Shown: positions 51,873-64,000, numbered from the stretch's first letter. The stretch: 64,000 nucleotides of DNA from Paenibacillus sp. JNUCC-31 (GCF_014844075.1 NZ_CP062165.1:4340001-4404000), one strand, 5' to 3'. Numbers and translations are program-made. Notes: a model not told the origin generated them from the sequence alone.

Positions 51873-53942
51873 ATGAAATCAAAACGTAAAATTATATACG
51901 GACTGCTTCCCATCTTGTTTGCCGGTGGAATTGGAATGTACTTATACATGCAGAATAACAAAACAGAGGAAGTAAAACCCGAAGCCACCGTTGACCAGTA
52001 CATAGAGCATTTGCAAAAGAAAGAATTTGATCAGCTGTATACCTTGATGACACCTGCTTCGCTGGGTGAGTCAGGCATGAACCTTGAGCAATTTGTGGAG
52101 AAATATAATGCAATCTATTCAGGTATGGAGGTTTCTGCCGTTAAAGCAGAGGTAAAGCCGCAGGTAACCGAGTCGACAACCGATGGCAGTGGAAATCCAG
52201 CACAAACTCAGAACCCGGATACCTTTGAGACTGACTACAATCTGCAGCTTACGACCTTTCTGGGGGACGTGAACGAGACACATACGCTGAAACTGGTGCG
52301 CGAAGAACTTGAGGATGGGGGCAAAATCTGGCGGATTAACTGGAAGCCATCCTTGATTCTGGCCGACATGGTTAAGGGCAGCAAAGTCAGAGTGAGGACG
52401 CTTTTCCCTGAACGTGGGGACATTGTTGATCGCGAAGGGCTTCCTCTGGCAACAAAGGGAAACATATATGAATGGGGCATTGTACCGGAGAAGCTGGGGG
52501 ATAACCCGGAAGCAATGATCTCCCAGATTGCGAAGCATTACAAGGTAACGGAGGATGGCATTAACAATGCGCTTGCTCAGAAATGGGTGAAGCCGGAATA
52601 CTTTGTCCCCATCGCTTCAACAGAGGACTCCCGTGTACCTGCTGGACTGGCTGGTGTGCAAGTTCAATCCAAGGAGATCCGGTATTATCCGCTTGGTGAG
52701 GCTGCTGCACATCTGATCGGCTACGTGCGCAAGGCCACCAAGGAAGATCTGGAGAAGGATACAGAAGGTTACTACCGCGCGGAAGATTGGATTGGCAAAG
52801 CCGGACTGGAGCAATCGCTGGAGAAACAGCTTCGCGGGGAACGTGGTGGGCTGATTGAGATTACAGATGAATCCGGTAACACTCGCTCAGAGCTAATCCG
52901 CAAAGATGCAGTAGATGGACAGAATATTCAACTGACGATCAGCTCAGCGAAACAGCGAAAGTTGTATAAGACGTTATCCAGCAGTGGTGACGCCGGGGCG
53001 ATGGTGTTGATGAACCCGACAGATGGTAACCTGCTGGCACTGGTCAGTGCCCCTGCTTACAATCCGAACAAGATGGTAACGGGGCTGACACAAGCTGAGT
53101 GGGATGCATATTCGGCAGATGAGAAGCTTCCTTTTATCAACCGATTCACGAATCGTTATGCACCAGGTTCAACCTTCAAAGCCATTACGGCAGCGGCAGG
53201 GCTGATGGAGAAGGTTACCACTGCGGACAAATCGCATGAAATCTCCGGTCTGCAATGGCGCAAGGATGAGAGCTGGGGCGGGTATTATGTAAAACGTGTA
53301 AAAAATGTGTCTCCTGTAAACATGGTTGATGCGTTGGTCTACTCGGACAATATTTATTTCGCAAAGGAAGCCGTAGAGATGGGCAGCGCCAAGTTCATAG
53401 ATGGCATCCAGAAGTTTGGCTTTGGTGATAATTTTGGCCTGGATGAACTGTATTTGAAGCCAAGTCAGTATGCAAACGAAGCTCATCTCGATCTTGCATC
53501 CGAGGTGCTGCTCGCCGACACGTCCTATGGACAGGGAGAAATGTTGATGTCGCCGATCCATCTGGCATCGTCCTTCACCCCTTTTATTAATGAAGGAAAA
53601 ATGGTGAAGCCTGTGCTGATACAGGATAAGGAGACCGCCGAACCGGAAGTTGTGATTACACCTGAGGTCGCAAATACGGTGAAGGATGCTTTGGGCCAGG
53701 TTGTGACCCGATCGGGGGGGACGGCCCATTCCTTGAACTCAATCCCTGAGGGACTTGCGGCCAAGACCGGAACAGCGGAGCTGAAGGCCAAGAAGGGAGA
53801 GAAGGGACAGGAGAACGGTTTTGTTGTGGTGTTTGATACCGATTCGCCATCCTTCCTTATAGCGGCAGTCATTGAAGGGGTAAACGGAAGAGGCGGCAGT
53901 CATTATGTTTTGGATAAATTGAAGCCTTTCCTGGAGAAATAG
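51873..53942 (+). CDS. Class B penicillin-binding protein with MecA-like N-terminal domain
   Basis: A 689-residue transpeptidase anchored by one helix (YGLLPILFAGGIGMYLYM). An NTF2-like MecA_N domain (about 30-135), a PBP dimer domain (LFPERGDIVDREGLPLATKGNIYEWGI) and the transpeptidase domain with the three active-site motifs: STFK in APGSTFKAITAAAG, SDN in YSDNIYFAKEA and KTG in AAKTGTAEL. This group cross-links peptidoglycan stems and includes B. subtilis PBP3 and low-affinity PBP2a types. It may contribute to beta-lactam tolerance, but that cannot be read. ATG 51873 is chosen over 51867 by spacing from AGAGGTG. Terminator at 53998-54046. Confidence 0.93.
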   Translation: MKSKRKIIYGLLPILFAGGIGMYLYMQNNKTEEVKPEATVDQYIEHLQKKEFDQLYTLMTPASLGESGMNLEQFVEKYNAIYSGMEVSAVKAEVKPQVTESTTDGSGNPAQTQNPDTFETDYNLQLTTFLGDVNETHTLKLVREELEDGGKIWRINWKPSLILADMVKGSKVRVRTLFPERGDIVDREGLPLATKGNIYEWGIVPEKLGDNPEAMISQIAKHYKVTEDGINNALAQKWVKPEYFVPIASTEDSRVPAGLAGVQVQSKEIRYYPLGEAAAHLIGYVRKATKEDLEKDTEGYYRAEDWIGKAGLEQSLEKQLRGERGGLIEITDESGNTRSELIRKDAVDGQNIQLTISSAKQRKLYKTLSSSGDAGAMVLMNPTDGNLLALVSAPAYNPNKMVTGLTQAEWDAYSADEKLPFINRFTNRYAPGSTFKAITAAAGLMEKVTTADKSHEISGLQWRKDESWGGYYVKRVKNVSPVNMVDALVYSDNIYFAKEAVEMGSAKFIDGIQKFGFGDNFGLDELYLKPSQYANEAHLDLASEVLLADTSYGQGEMLMSPIHLASSFTPFINEGKMVKPVLIQDKETAEPEVVITPEVANTVKDALGQVVTRSGGTAHSLNSIPEGLAAKTGTAELKAKKGEKGQENGFVVVFDTDSPSFLIAAVIEGVNGRGGSHYVLDKLKPFLEK

Positions 53943-54249
53943 GGAGTAATGCAGTAATTTTGAGTACGATTTATGATGCATCTTTAGTATTTGAAAAGCC
54001 CAGCCATCATTTAAGTTCCTCTTAAAGGCGGCTGGGCTAATTTTTGCTTTTTATAAAATTATTTGCGGGCGTATCCCATGATAGCTGGCACGCGTTTTGA
54101 CCCAGCCCGACGACTAATTACTTCGACGATTCGGTAGCAACATCCATTTCACCTCACCTTGTGGAATTACCGCTATTATAATGAATTGACAGCGTATACG
54201 CGAGGTGTTAATTTGAGATAGACTCTACTCTATTAGATTGAGGTGATCG
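53943..54249. other. Intergenic region with one terminator
   Basis: AGCCCAGCC (from 53998) and GGCTGGGCT (to 54038) stem, then AATTTTTGC: terminator of the PBP gene. Between about 54060 and 54160 a minus-strand start after GGTGAGGTG gives only a nine-codon frame (MDVATESSK). I see no credible gene. Confidence 0.5.
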
Positions 54250-54672
54250 ATGGTGGCTGTTCGCGCCAAGCAGATTTTTGTCAATTTGCCCGTTAAGGAT
54301 TTAAAGAAGTCCGTTGATTTTTTTACCAAAGTAGGGTTTGAGTTCAATGCGAATTTTACAGACGAGTTTGCGACTTGCATGATTATTGGAGACAACATCT
54401 ATGCGATGTTATTGGTGGAGGATCGTTTCCAATCGTTTACTTCGAAGAAGATCTCCAATGCGGCGGACACGACAGAAGTCATTGTTGCCTTGTCGGTGGA
54501 GAGTCGTGAACAGGTCGATGTGATTGTACAAGCTGCCCTGGATGCTGGCGGCAAGCCACATAATGATCCTCAGGATCATGGGTTTATGTATGGATGGAGT
54601 TTTCAGGACCCGGATGATCATCTGTGGGAAGTTTCCTATATGGATCTAAGCAGCTTTCCGACACAAGAATAA
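54250..54672 (+). CDS. VOC-superfamily (glyoxalase/bleomycin-resistance-like) protein
   Basis: A 140-residue protein of the vicinal oxygen chelate fold, in two beta-alpha-beta-beta-beta modules: QIFVNLPVKDLKKSVDFFTKVGFEFN and DEFATCMIIGDNIYAMLLVEDRF, then EVIVALSVESREQVDVIVQAALDAGG and GWSFQDPDDHLWEVSYMD. The metal ligands of the fold (His/Glu) are partly present, with Glu in LWEVSYM. This type is typical of YaeR/PhnB-like lyases; substrate unknown. ATG follows GAGGTGAT. Terminator at 54694-54724. Confidence 0.9.
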   Translation: MVAVRAKQIFVNLPVKDLKKSVDFFTKVGFEFNANFTDEFATCMIIGDNIYAMLLVEDRFQSFTSKKISNAADTTEVIVALSVESREQVDVIVQAALDAGGKPHNDPQDHGFMYGWSFQDPDDHLWEVSYMDLSSFPTQE

Positions 54673-54956
54673 ATTTGAATTTACGTTCGTCAGTGCCTTC
54701 CTATTGAATAGGGAGGCATTTTTGGTGTCCATTTATTCGAATCATGCACACTCACACATCCATCTCAATATGGACATGAATAGGATAACGTAGGCAGAGA
54801 TAGCGTTTGTCGGCATCTTTTTTTCGTGTTGTGGAAACAGGCACCGAATTTATCCTGATAACATATGGTGCAATTTACCTTTTTACTATATGATAAGTGT
54901 CGATTCATGTAAAAATAGCATAGTATACATACGTTCTTTTTGATGGAGGGATCAGG

Positions 54957-56201
54957 GTGTATTGTCACGTATGTGGGACCAAAAGCAGTCCAGGGGACAG
55001 CACATGTAGAAAGTGTAGAACGAAATTAAAAGATTCGGACTCTACAGAAGAACAGATCTGGGCAGAAACTGCGGTTGGACTGGAAAGTGGAGCGGGAAAA
55101 GCAGTAAACCAATTATCGAGACAGCAGCAGTCTGCACCGGAGCAGAGCAACACTGCTCAAGGCCGTGCATTTAGCTGGATCATTCCACTGCTTCTGGCAG
55201 CAGTGATGGGTGCTTTGCTGACGTATTATTACAAGCAGGAGATGGGGATTAATGCGGAGGTAAAATCGCTGCATCAACAGGCGGAACAAGCGGCCCTGGA
55301 AGGTAAATACAAAGTAGCTCTTCAGTTGCTGGACACCGCTCTAGCGAAACGACCGAACTATAATGCACTTGTACAGGATCGCCAAATTACGGCGAAAGCG
55401 TTCAATATGATGAATCAGTTAAATGAAGCGTCCACAAGTCTGAAGACGGGAAAATTGTCCGCAGGAGACAAGACCATACAGGCTGTAGCCAAAGTGCTGA
55501 ACGAACGGAAAGAACCCGTATTTGCCAAGGTACGTGCCACATTAAACAACAGAAAGGTAACACTCGCTGTACTGAAGGTGAAAAAGGAAATCGATAGTTT
55601 GACCACGGTAGAGGCGCTTGCCGAGAAGCTGGATACCGTATCGAAACTGAAGGGAAATGAAGCCGAGGCTGTAGAGAAGCAAATCGTCGACAAGCTGGCA
55701 GGCCTCAGTTATAAACAGGCTGAACAGCAAGTGAAGAAAAAGGATTTCACGGCTGCCTTACAAACGGTGGATCAGGGATTGTCCTATGCGCCGGAAAATG
55801 AAAAACTGACTGCCTACCGTGAGCGGGTCATCAGTGAGAAAAAGGCGTTTGAGAAAGCCGAAGCGGAACGTATCCAATTGGCCGAGCAACAGGCTGCAGA
55901 AGAAGATTTGAAGAATCGGACATCCGCAGTAAACATCGTGAACGTTGAGGCAACGCTTGATATGTATGGTGACCTTTATATTAGCGGTTCAATGGTAAAC
56001 AATGCGACCCGGCCAATCTCCTCCGTCACTGTCATGATCGATATTTATGGGACAGACGGTACCTATCTGGGCCAGACATATGTGGATGTGTATCCAAGCT
56101 GGCTGGATGTGAGGGAAGAAGGTTTCTTTGAAACCTATTATTATGGTGTGTACCAGGAAGCGGAAGTCTCTGTTGTGAATGCAACGTGGTATCTGGAATA
56201 G
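54957..56201 (+). CDS. Zinc-ribbon membrane protein with TPR-like helical region, partner of an HtrA-like protease
   Basis: A 414-residue protein. Residues 1-22 form a zinc ribbon (YCHVCGTKSSPGDSTCRKCRTKL). A membrane helix follows (FSWIIPLLLAAVMGALLTYYY, about 70-90). Outside the membrane is a long helical repeat region (SLHQQAEQAALEGKYKVALQLLDTALAKRPNYNALVQD onward to residue 315) and a C-terminal beta domain (VNIVNVEATLDMYGDLYISGSMVNNATRPISSVTVMIDIYG) of the FxLYD/DUF-type. GTG start after GGAGGG. It is followed 14 bases later by the protease gene; the two likely act together on the outer face of the membrane. Confidence 0.85.
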   Translation: MYCHVCGTKSSPGDSTCRKCRTKLKDSDSTEEQIWAETAVGLESGAGKAVNQLSRQQQSAPEQSNTAQGRAFSWIIPLLLAAVMGALLTYYYKQEMGINAEVKSLHQQAEQAALEGKYKVALQLLDTALAKRPNYNALVQDRQITAKAFNMMNQLNEASTSLKTGKLSAGDKTIQAVAKVLNERKEPVFAKVRATLNNRKVTLAVLKVKKEIDSLTTVEALAEKLDTVSKLKGNEAEAVEKQIVDKLAGLSYKQAEQQVKKKDFTAALQTVDQGLSYAPENEKLTAYRERVISEKKAFEKAEAERIQLAEQQAAEEDLKNRTSAVNIVNVEATLDMYGDLYISGSMVNNATRPISSVTVMIDIYGTDGTYLGQTYVDVYPSWLDVREEGFFETYYYGVYQEAEVSVVNATWYLE

Positions 56202-56215
56202 GAGGACAGGTTGGA

Positions 56216-57364
56216 ATGGCCAAACGAACATGGAGTACGATCATATCCAGTGCCATAATTATTGGTGCTGGGGCAGGAGGCGTGTTCTGGATACATCAGC
56301 ATTCAGTAGATCAGCTGCAGGATGGGCCCAGACTGGCCGTTGTCGCTGCGAAGGAAACGGAAAATGCGGCAAAGACGACTGCTTCCAAGAAACCTGAGAA
56401 GAAGACGCGCAAACAGATTATTGAAGAGAGCCAGAAGAAAGTGGTCACGATTGAGAGCAGCAGTGGATTGGGTTCCGGTTTCCTCTACAATGATCAGGGG
56501 GACATCGTCACAAATGCGCATGTGGTGGAAGGCTCAAAAGAAGTGATCGTCCGTACCCTGAGTCATGAGGAATATAAAGGGACAGTGATTGGTATGGGAG
56601 AAGAGACGGACGTGGCTATTGTCAGGGTACCGGATCTGAAAAAGGTCAAACCACTATCCATTGCCAAATCCAAAGCCGAGATCGGAGACGAGATCCTGGC
56701 ACTGGGCAGTCCACTCGGACTGGAAAACACCGTAACTACGGGGATTATTAGCGGTGTAGGACGCAGCTTTGAAATAGCACCTTATATGTATAGCAATCTT
56801 TATCAGATCTCAGCGCCTATAACCCATGGTAATAGTGGCGGACCACTGATTAGTGCGGAGACGGGCGAAGTGCTCGGCATCAATTCAGCTGTGGTGGAGC
56901 AGGAAGGCGGAATTGGCTTCAGCATCCCTATGACCAGTGTGCTCAAGCAGGTACAGGCTTGGTCCAAGAATCCTTCAAGTACAACGACGATTCAGACGGC
57001 AGGAAATACGCATTCAGGCTCAACCTCCGCCTCAGTGGAAGCAGAGACACTTGTGACAGATTTCTATATGAGCCTGAATCTGAATGATTATGTAACCGCC
57101 TATGCATTGCTCGGCAGCGAATGGCAGAGTGGGACGACATATGCCAAGTTCCGCGAAGGGTATATAAATACGAGCTATGTAACAATCGGAGAAATGGCCT
57201 CTACGACCAACGAAAATAAAGAGATGGAAGTGGTGGCAGTCATTACTGCCGATGAGCGTAGAGATGGCGAGTATGTAACAACAAAATACAAGGTTACGTA
57301 TCAGATAGGGTCTGAGAACGGCCAGCTGAAAATATTGCATGGCCAGGGCAAAAAGATCAAATAA
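56216..57364 (+). CDS. HtrA/trypsin-like membrane serine protease
   Basis: A 382-residue S1C-type protease. An N-terminal helix anchors it (WSTIISSAIIIGAGAGGVFWI). The triad is visible: His in VTNAHVVEG, Asp in EETDVAIVRVP and Ser in THGNSGGPLIS. No PDZ domain follows; instead a linker (about 250-285) leads to an NTF2-like C-terminal domain (VTDFYMSLNLNDYVTAYALLGSEWQSGTTYAKF). ATG 56216 fits AGGAGG with a rather long gap; a TTG at 56210 is out of frame. Operon with the zinc-ribbon protein; probable envelope quality control. Confidence 0.88.
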   Translation: MAKRTWSTIISSAIIIGAGAGGVFWIHQHSVDQLQDGPRLAVVAAKETENAAKTTASKKPEKKTRKQIIEESQKKVVTIESSSGLGSGFLYNDQGDIVTNAHVVEGSKEVIVRTLSHEEYKGTVIGMGEETDVAIVRVPDLKKVKPLSIAKSKAEIGDEILALGSPLGLENTVTTGIISGVGRSFEIAPYMYSNLYQISAPITHGNSGGPLISAETGEVLGINSAVVEQEGGIGFSIPMTSVLKQVQAWSKNPSSTTTIQTAGNTHSGSTSASVEAETLVTDFYMSLNLNDYVTAYALLGSEWQSGTTYAKFREGYINTSYVTIGEMASTTNENKEMEVVAVITADERRDGEYVTTKYKVTYQIGSENGQLKILHGQGKKIK

Positions 57365-57435
57365 AGCGAGGGAGGGGAGTTGGCAGATATGCCAACTCTC
57401 CTTTTTTGTTGATTATGCGCGATGGTTCTGTTAAA

Positions 57436-57457
57436 ATACAGAACGAACGTTCAGTAT
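57436..57457 (+). promoter_or_regulatory. TetR operator of the tetR-MFS operon
   Basis: A 22-base near-perfect dyad, ATAC-A-GAAC-GAAC-GTTC-A-GTAT, centred between 57446 and 57447 and 22 bases before the tetR start. Only the two A pairs fail to match. It likely mediates autorepression. Confidence 0.7.
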
Positions 57458-57478
57458 GCGCGAGGTGGAGTGAAACGT

Positions 57479-58084
57479 ATGAATATGAATAAAAAGCAAC
57501 TACAAACCGAACAGACCAAGAAGAAACTTGCGGATGCCTCAAGAGCCCTTTTTGTGCAAAAAGGATATAAAGCAACGTCCATTGAAGATATTGTGGCTGC
57601 GACGGGCAGCAGCAAAGGAAATATTTATTACCATTTCAAAAGCAAGGAAGGTCTGTTTCTCTACCTGATTGATGAGTGGGATCGGGAGTGGGAAGAGAAT
57701 TGGGCGGCCAAGGAACATCTGTATCATACGTCTACGGAGAAGATTTACGGCTTGACGGAACAATTGGTCCTTGATGACATGAATCACCCGCTGACGAAGG
57801 CGGCAGATGAGTTTTTCACCGGAGAAAAGAAAGAAAACGATATTGAAGAACGCATAGCTTTGATGTTTGAGCGGCATATTCAATTTAACAAACAATTGGT
57901 GGAACAGGGGATAGAGAGCGGAGAGTTCAAGGCGGACAACGCAGACAATCTTGCTCTCATTCTGGAAAGTACCATTATTGGACTTAGTCAGCTGTCGCGC
58001 GGAATGGAGCCAGAACAGGCTCTTGCCTTGTATCGTCAGGCGGCTAGCGTATTCTTGTATGGAATAGCAAAAGATAAAGCTTAA
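57479..58084 (+). CDS. TetR-family repressor of the adjacent MFS transporter
   Basis: A 201-residue regulator with a standard HTH (KKKLADASRALFVQKGYKATSIEDIVAATGSSKGNIYYHFKSKEGLF) and an all-helical ligand domain (DIEERIALMFERHIQFNKQLVEQGIESGEFK). The end EPEQALALYRQAASVFLYGIA is usual for the drug-sensing subgroup. ATG 57479 is eight bases after GGAG; a GTG at 57470 is possible. It precedes the MFS gene by 39 bases. A palindromic operator overlaps its promoter. Confidence 0.92.
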   Translation: MNMNKKQLQTEQTKKKLADASRALFVQKGYKATSIEDIVAATGSSKGNIYYHFKSKEGLFLYLIDEWDREWEENWAAKEHLYHTSTEKIYGLTEQLVLDDMNHPLTKAADEFFTGEKKENDIEERIALMFERHIQFNKQLVEQGIESGEFKADNADNLALILESTIIGLSQLSRGMEPEQALALYRQAASVFLYGIAKDKA

Positions 58085-58123
58085 GCTTAAGGCAACATTT
58101 TGACAACTACGGAGGATGGAATC

Positions 58124-59344
58124 ATGGCATTACTAACACGGAACAGGGGCGCATTGCTGCTGTTGATGTTTAATATTTTTCTCGTTTTTACAGGAATAGG
58201 GCTAGTTGTGCCCATTATGCCTGCGTACATGGATCTACTGCAAATCACCGGCTTCACGGTTGGTTTGCTGGTCGCAGCATTTTCCTTCACGCAGTTTCTG
58301 TTTTCTCCGGTTGCGGGCCGTTGGTCTGACATCCTGGGACGCAAAAAAATTATCGTTGGCGGCATGTTAATCTTTGCTGTATCGGAGTTTATGTTTGGTG
58401 CTGTGAATGCACCATCGCTGCTCTTCGCGGCCCGGATGCTTGGCGGAATCGGTGCAGCGATGATTTTTCCGGCAGTTATGGCGTATACCGCAGATATTAC
58501 CACAGAGGAAGAACGCGGAAGAGGTATGGGATTAATCAATGCGGCAATTACTACAGGATTTATCATTGGTCCGGGGATCGGCGGATATATCGCTGACTTT
58601 GGCATTCGGATTCCTTTCTATGCCGCAGGTATTGCAGGTTTGCTGGCATCCATCATTACGTTAATCATTTTGCCCGAATCGACCAGAATTACCGGAGAGC
58701 AAACCAAACCTGTTGCGGGTGCACCGAAGGTCAAAAGCCCGGGCATGGTTTCCCAGTTGCTGCATTCGTACCGGGAGCCTTACTTTTTCAGTTTGATTAT
58801 CGTATTTGTCATGGCGTTTGGTCTGGCTAACTATGAGACGGTCTTTTCGCTGTTTGTGGATCATAAATTTGGCTTCACCACCAAGGATATTGCATTTATT
58901 ATAACGTTTGGTTCCATTGCAGGAGCGGTGGTGCAGGTCTCACTGATTGGCTGGCTGTTAAACCGATTTGGTGAGAAAAAAGTCATTTCAGTCTGCTTGC
59001 TCTTTGTCGCAGTATTTGTACTGTTGACTCTGTTTGTGAACACCTACTGGATGATTCTTGTCGTAACGTTTATCGTTTTCCTTGGTATGGATATATTGCG
59101 TCCGGCAATCAGTACGCAGATGTCCAAACTGGCGGAAGAACAGCAGGGTTTTGTGGCCGGATTGAACTCAGCTTATACAAGTTTGGGAAATATCGCGGGT
59201 CCAATTGTAGCGGGAGCACTATTTGATGTGAATATTAACTACCCTTACGTTTCGGCAGCCGCCGTTCTGGCAATCTGTTTCCTTTTATCTCTGCGGGTGT
59301 TAAGAGGTGTTAAATCCACAGGTAGTGCCAAAGCAGAAATGTAA
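58124..59344 (+). CDS. MFS multidrug-type efflux transporter
   Basis: A 406-residue, 12-segment major facilitator. Motif A is GRWSDILGRKKII, the first helix is LLLLMFNIFLVFTGIGLVVPIMPAYM, and helix 5 has GLINAAITTGFIIGPGIGGYIADFG (motif C). This layout is that of DHA1 drug:proton antiporters such as NorA, Bmr and TetA. It is presumably induced when a toxic compound releases the upstream TetR protein. ATG 58124 follows GGAGG by eight bases; TTG 58100 is not used. Terminator at 59389-59433 (AAAAGCCAGTCG/CGACTGGCTTTTT). Confidence 0.93.
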   Translation: MALLTRNRGALLLLMFNIFLVFTGIGLVVPIMPAYMDLLQITGFTVGLLVAAFSFTQFLFSPVAGRWSDILGRKKIIVGGMLIFAVSEFMFGAVNAPSLLFAARMLGGIGAAMIFPAVMAYTADITTEEERGRGMGLINAAITTGFIIGPGIGGYIADFGIRIPFYAAGIAGLLASIITLIILPESTRITGEQTKPVAGAPKVKSPGMVSQLLHSYREPYFFSLIIVFVMAFGLANYETVFSLFVDHKFGFTTKDIAFIITFGSIAGAVVQVSLIGWLLNRFGEKKVISVCLLFVAVFVLLTLFVNTYWMILVVTFIVFLGMDILRPAISTQMSKLAEEQQGFVAGLNSAYTSLGNIAGPIVAGALFDVNINYPYVSAAAVLAICFLLSLRVLRGVKSTGSAKAEM

Positions 59345-59388
59345 TTCTGATTTGAATAAGAGTACGTGAGTGAACCAACACCAAAAGC

Positions 59389-59433
59389 CAGTCGGCTGCA
59401 CATGAACCATGTGTAAACGACTGGCTTTTTATT
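59389..59433. terminator. Terminator shared by the MFS gene and the bgl operon
   Basis: AAAAGCCAGTCG and CGACTGGCTTTT pair exactly around about 23 bases containing a second small stem, then TTATTTT. Confidence 0.83.
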
Positions 59434-59441
59434 TTACAGTA

Positions 59442-60863
<1,422 letters not shown>

Positions 60864-60893
60864 CTAAATTGAATACATAGGTTATAAGTTAAG

Positions 60894-62810
<1,917 letters not shown>

Positions 62811-62827
62811 TTAAGATTGCCTGAAAA

Positions 62828-62891
62828 CAAAAAAATACCTAAACGAATGGCTATGATCATCGGAAAAATGACCCGCTGCCAATCATTTAGG
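62828..62891 (-). terminator. Antiterminator-controlled terminator in the bglP leader
   Basis: On the minus strand ACCTAAATGATTGGC pairs with GCCATTCGTTTAGGT, followed by ATTTTTTTG. The first bases overlap the end of the RAT sequence, the mutually exclusive arrangement expected of LicT/BglG switches. Confidence 0.9.
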
Positions 62892-62918
62892 TATCGCCTG
62901 CTTTACCGGTAACAATCC
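62890..62918 (-). promoter_or_regulatory. Ribonucleic antiterminator (RAT) of bglP
   Basis: The 29-base minus-strand sequence begins GGATTGTTACCGGTAAAGC and ends GGCGATACC, a close match to the RAT bound by LicT/BglG-type antiterminators. Confidence 0.92.
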
Positions 62919-62976
62919 TTGTCGTTAAGTTGTGAGACCTACTATAAATGACGCCGAAATCGTTTGCAAGCTTTTT

Positions 62977-63837
62977 TTATTCAGCGTCCAGCATATCGTT
63001 ACGGGAAGTGACACGGTGAATATGGATCGTCAAATACACTTTTTCATCAATGGACATGGCGCTTTCAAACTTCTCTTCAAGGTACTGATTAATCAATTGG
63101 GTACACTGAAAAGCCTTGGCATACTTGTCTTTAACCTGCTCATACAGGAAGTTGTCCCCCGAAGCAAATTGCTCCTGTTCGTTACTCAGCATTCTCTGAA
63201 CAAAGTACTGCAGATGGGTAATAAACCGGGAATAATTAAATGAATTTTCATCCAGGGCGATGTGGTAATGATTGGTGACAATGTTGAAAATATCATCAAT
63301 AACCTCGGTGATTTAAACTGTCTGTTTCATCCCCTGACCATCTTGGCGGGCGTTGACAAAATGCATGGCAATAAAGCTGGCCTCATGTTCATCCATTTGG
63401 ATGCCAAATTGTTGCTGGATCAGCTCCACGGCGTTCATGCCAATCCAAAATTCCTTTTTGTAAAACTTCTTAATCTGCCACAAAAGGGAGTTCTTCAACC
63501 CTACGGAATTGCGGTACCGTGTAATGGCGAATTGAATATGATCGATTAACGAAATATAGATATTATCACTAAAAATATCGCCCATTTCCTTTTTGGCATA
63601 GGCCACTATTTCGTCAGCCAATTTTAAGTATTCAACTGATGTTTCACCGATCAGATCAATCAGTTTTTGCGGTATTTTATCCGATTTCAGCACAAAGGTT
63701 TTTTCGATTTTATCCTCATCCACGGGCTGTCCATTTTTCTTCTTGAAACCCAGACCGTTGCCAATGACAACAAACTCATGCCCTACCTGATTCTCGGCGC
63801 GAATGACGTTGTTGTTGAAAATCTGTCGGATAATCAT
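62977..63837 (-). pseudogene. licT: LicT/BglG-type transcription antiterminator with an in-frame TAA
   Basis: The whole frame is a 286-codon antiterminator. The RNA-binding CAT domain (MIIRQIFNNNVIRAENQVGHEFVVIGNGLGFKKKNGQ) is followed by PRD1 (with SLIDHIQFAITRYRN and NAVELIQQQFGIQMDEHEASFIAMHFVNA) and PRD2 (VTNHYHIALDENSFNYSRFITHLQYF, YLTIHIHRV). TAA at 63313-63315, after GQGMKQTV, cuts the frame between PRD1 and PRD2; the next codons ITEVIDDIFNIV are in phase. The likely original codon is a Lys (AAA). The product would be CAT-PRD1 only. Start ATG 63837 follows GAGGTG. Confidence 0.87.
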
Positions 63838-63870
63838 ATAGGTGTTCACCTCAATAGCACATAATAAATA

Positions 63871-63915
63871 ACAAAAACCCAAACAAAGGCATGTTGGACA
63901 GCCTTTTGTTTGGGT
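63871..63915 (-). terminator. Antiterminator-controlled terminator in the licT leader
   Basis: On the minus strand ACCCAAACAAAAGGC pairs with GCCTTTGTTTGGGT, then TTTTGTT. It overlaps the end of the RAT upstream. Confidence 0.88.
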
Positions 63916-63940
63916 ATCGCCTGCTTACCAGTAACAATCC
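63913..63940 (-). promoter_or_regulatory. RAT of the licT leader
   Basis: A 28-base minus-strand sequence starting GGATTGTTACTGGTAAGC and ending GGCGATACC, nearly the same as the bglP RAT. It shows that licT controls its own operon. Confidence 0.9.
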
Positions 63941-63976
63941 CGAAGAAGACGCAGCTTCCTCTTTCAATTATGTCCA

Positions 63977-63990
63977 CTATACCGCTTTCA
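63977..63990 (-). promoter_or_regulatory. cre-like site overlapping the bgl promoter
   Basis: TGAAAGCGGTATAG on the minus strand matches the CcpA consensus at 12 of 14 positions and includes a possible -10 box TATAGT (63975-63980). The -35 region lies at or beyond the window edge. Confidence 0.5.
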
Positions 63991-64000
63991 TAACAGAATA

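Overview
The window looks like a chromosomal segment of a Paenibacillus-type, spore-forming Firmicute. The signs are strong AGGAGG-like ribosome binding sites, frequent TTG and GTG starts, a large set of plant-polysaccharide enzymes (GH27, GH105, GH112, GH43, GH1, an AA10 monooxygenase), DUF4317, DUF4003 and DUF6366 proteins typical of Bacillales, BglG/LicT antitermination, and Gram-positive lipoproteins. No rRNA, tRNA, CRISPR array, complete insertion sequence or phage module was seen. All identifications are by eye from sequence.

Layout. 1-2.9 kb: a partial type-B carboxylesterase, a divergent AraC regulator, and a GH27 alpha-galactosidase followed by a small CxxC protein. 3.3-8.3 kb: an AlkD-like protein, a TetR gene divergent from a lone dihydrolipoyl dehydrogenase with a large shared palindromic operator, and a membrane-fusion/ABC-2 permease pair. 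8.4-14 kb: a DUF4317 gene, then an AraC regulator divergent from a GH105-GH112 operon that probably depolymerises rhamnogalacturonan side fragments. 14-25.8 kb: GNAT, AA10 monooxygenase, lipoprotein, phosphotransferase, GH43, ArsR-SulP and DUF4003, with several broken genes. A 4.85 kb block here is bounded by near-identical 72/74-bp repeats, one being a detached copy of a gene end. 25.8-35 kb: a methyltransferase behind a perfect palindrome, an amino-acid permease, an esterase sharing a MerR-type promoter with a broken merR, an SDR, and a transglutaminase-like lipoprotein. 36-39 kb: a YgjP-like hydrolase, a DUF1801 protein, a probable type I toxin-antitoxin locus, and a tandem pair of XRE genes, one dead. 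39.5-48 kb: a GT-C glycosyltransferase, lipoprotein, a deletion scar fusing halves of an AraC and a PTS gene, and a sigma-ABC operon resembling the B. subtilis sigY operon in layout. 48-50 kb: a SUKH/TPR cluster that looks like immunity genes. 50-59.4 kb: an exported anchored protein, CBS protein, class B PBP, VOC protein, a zinc-ribbon/TPR protein with an HtrA-like protease, and a TetR-MFS operon. 59.4-64 kb: a licT-bglP-bglA beta-glucoside operon with both antiterminator RNA elements intact but an in-frame stop in licT and another in bglP.

A theme of the window is recent gene decay by small deletions and point mutations: an alpha/beta hydrolase (17.1 kb), an esterase (28.6 kb), merR (30 kb), XRE (38.3 kb), AraC/PTS (43.4 kb), licT and bglP (61-64 kb), and short displaced fragments at 15.3 and 24.4 kb. 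Around these, the regulatory DNA is often perfectly preserved.
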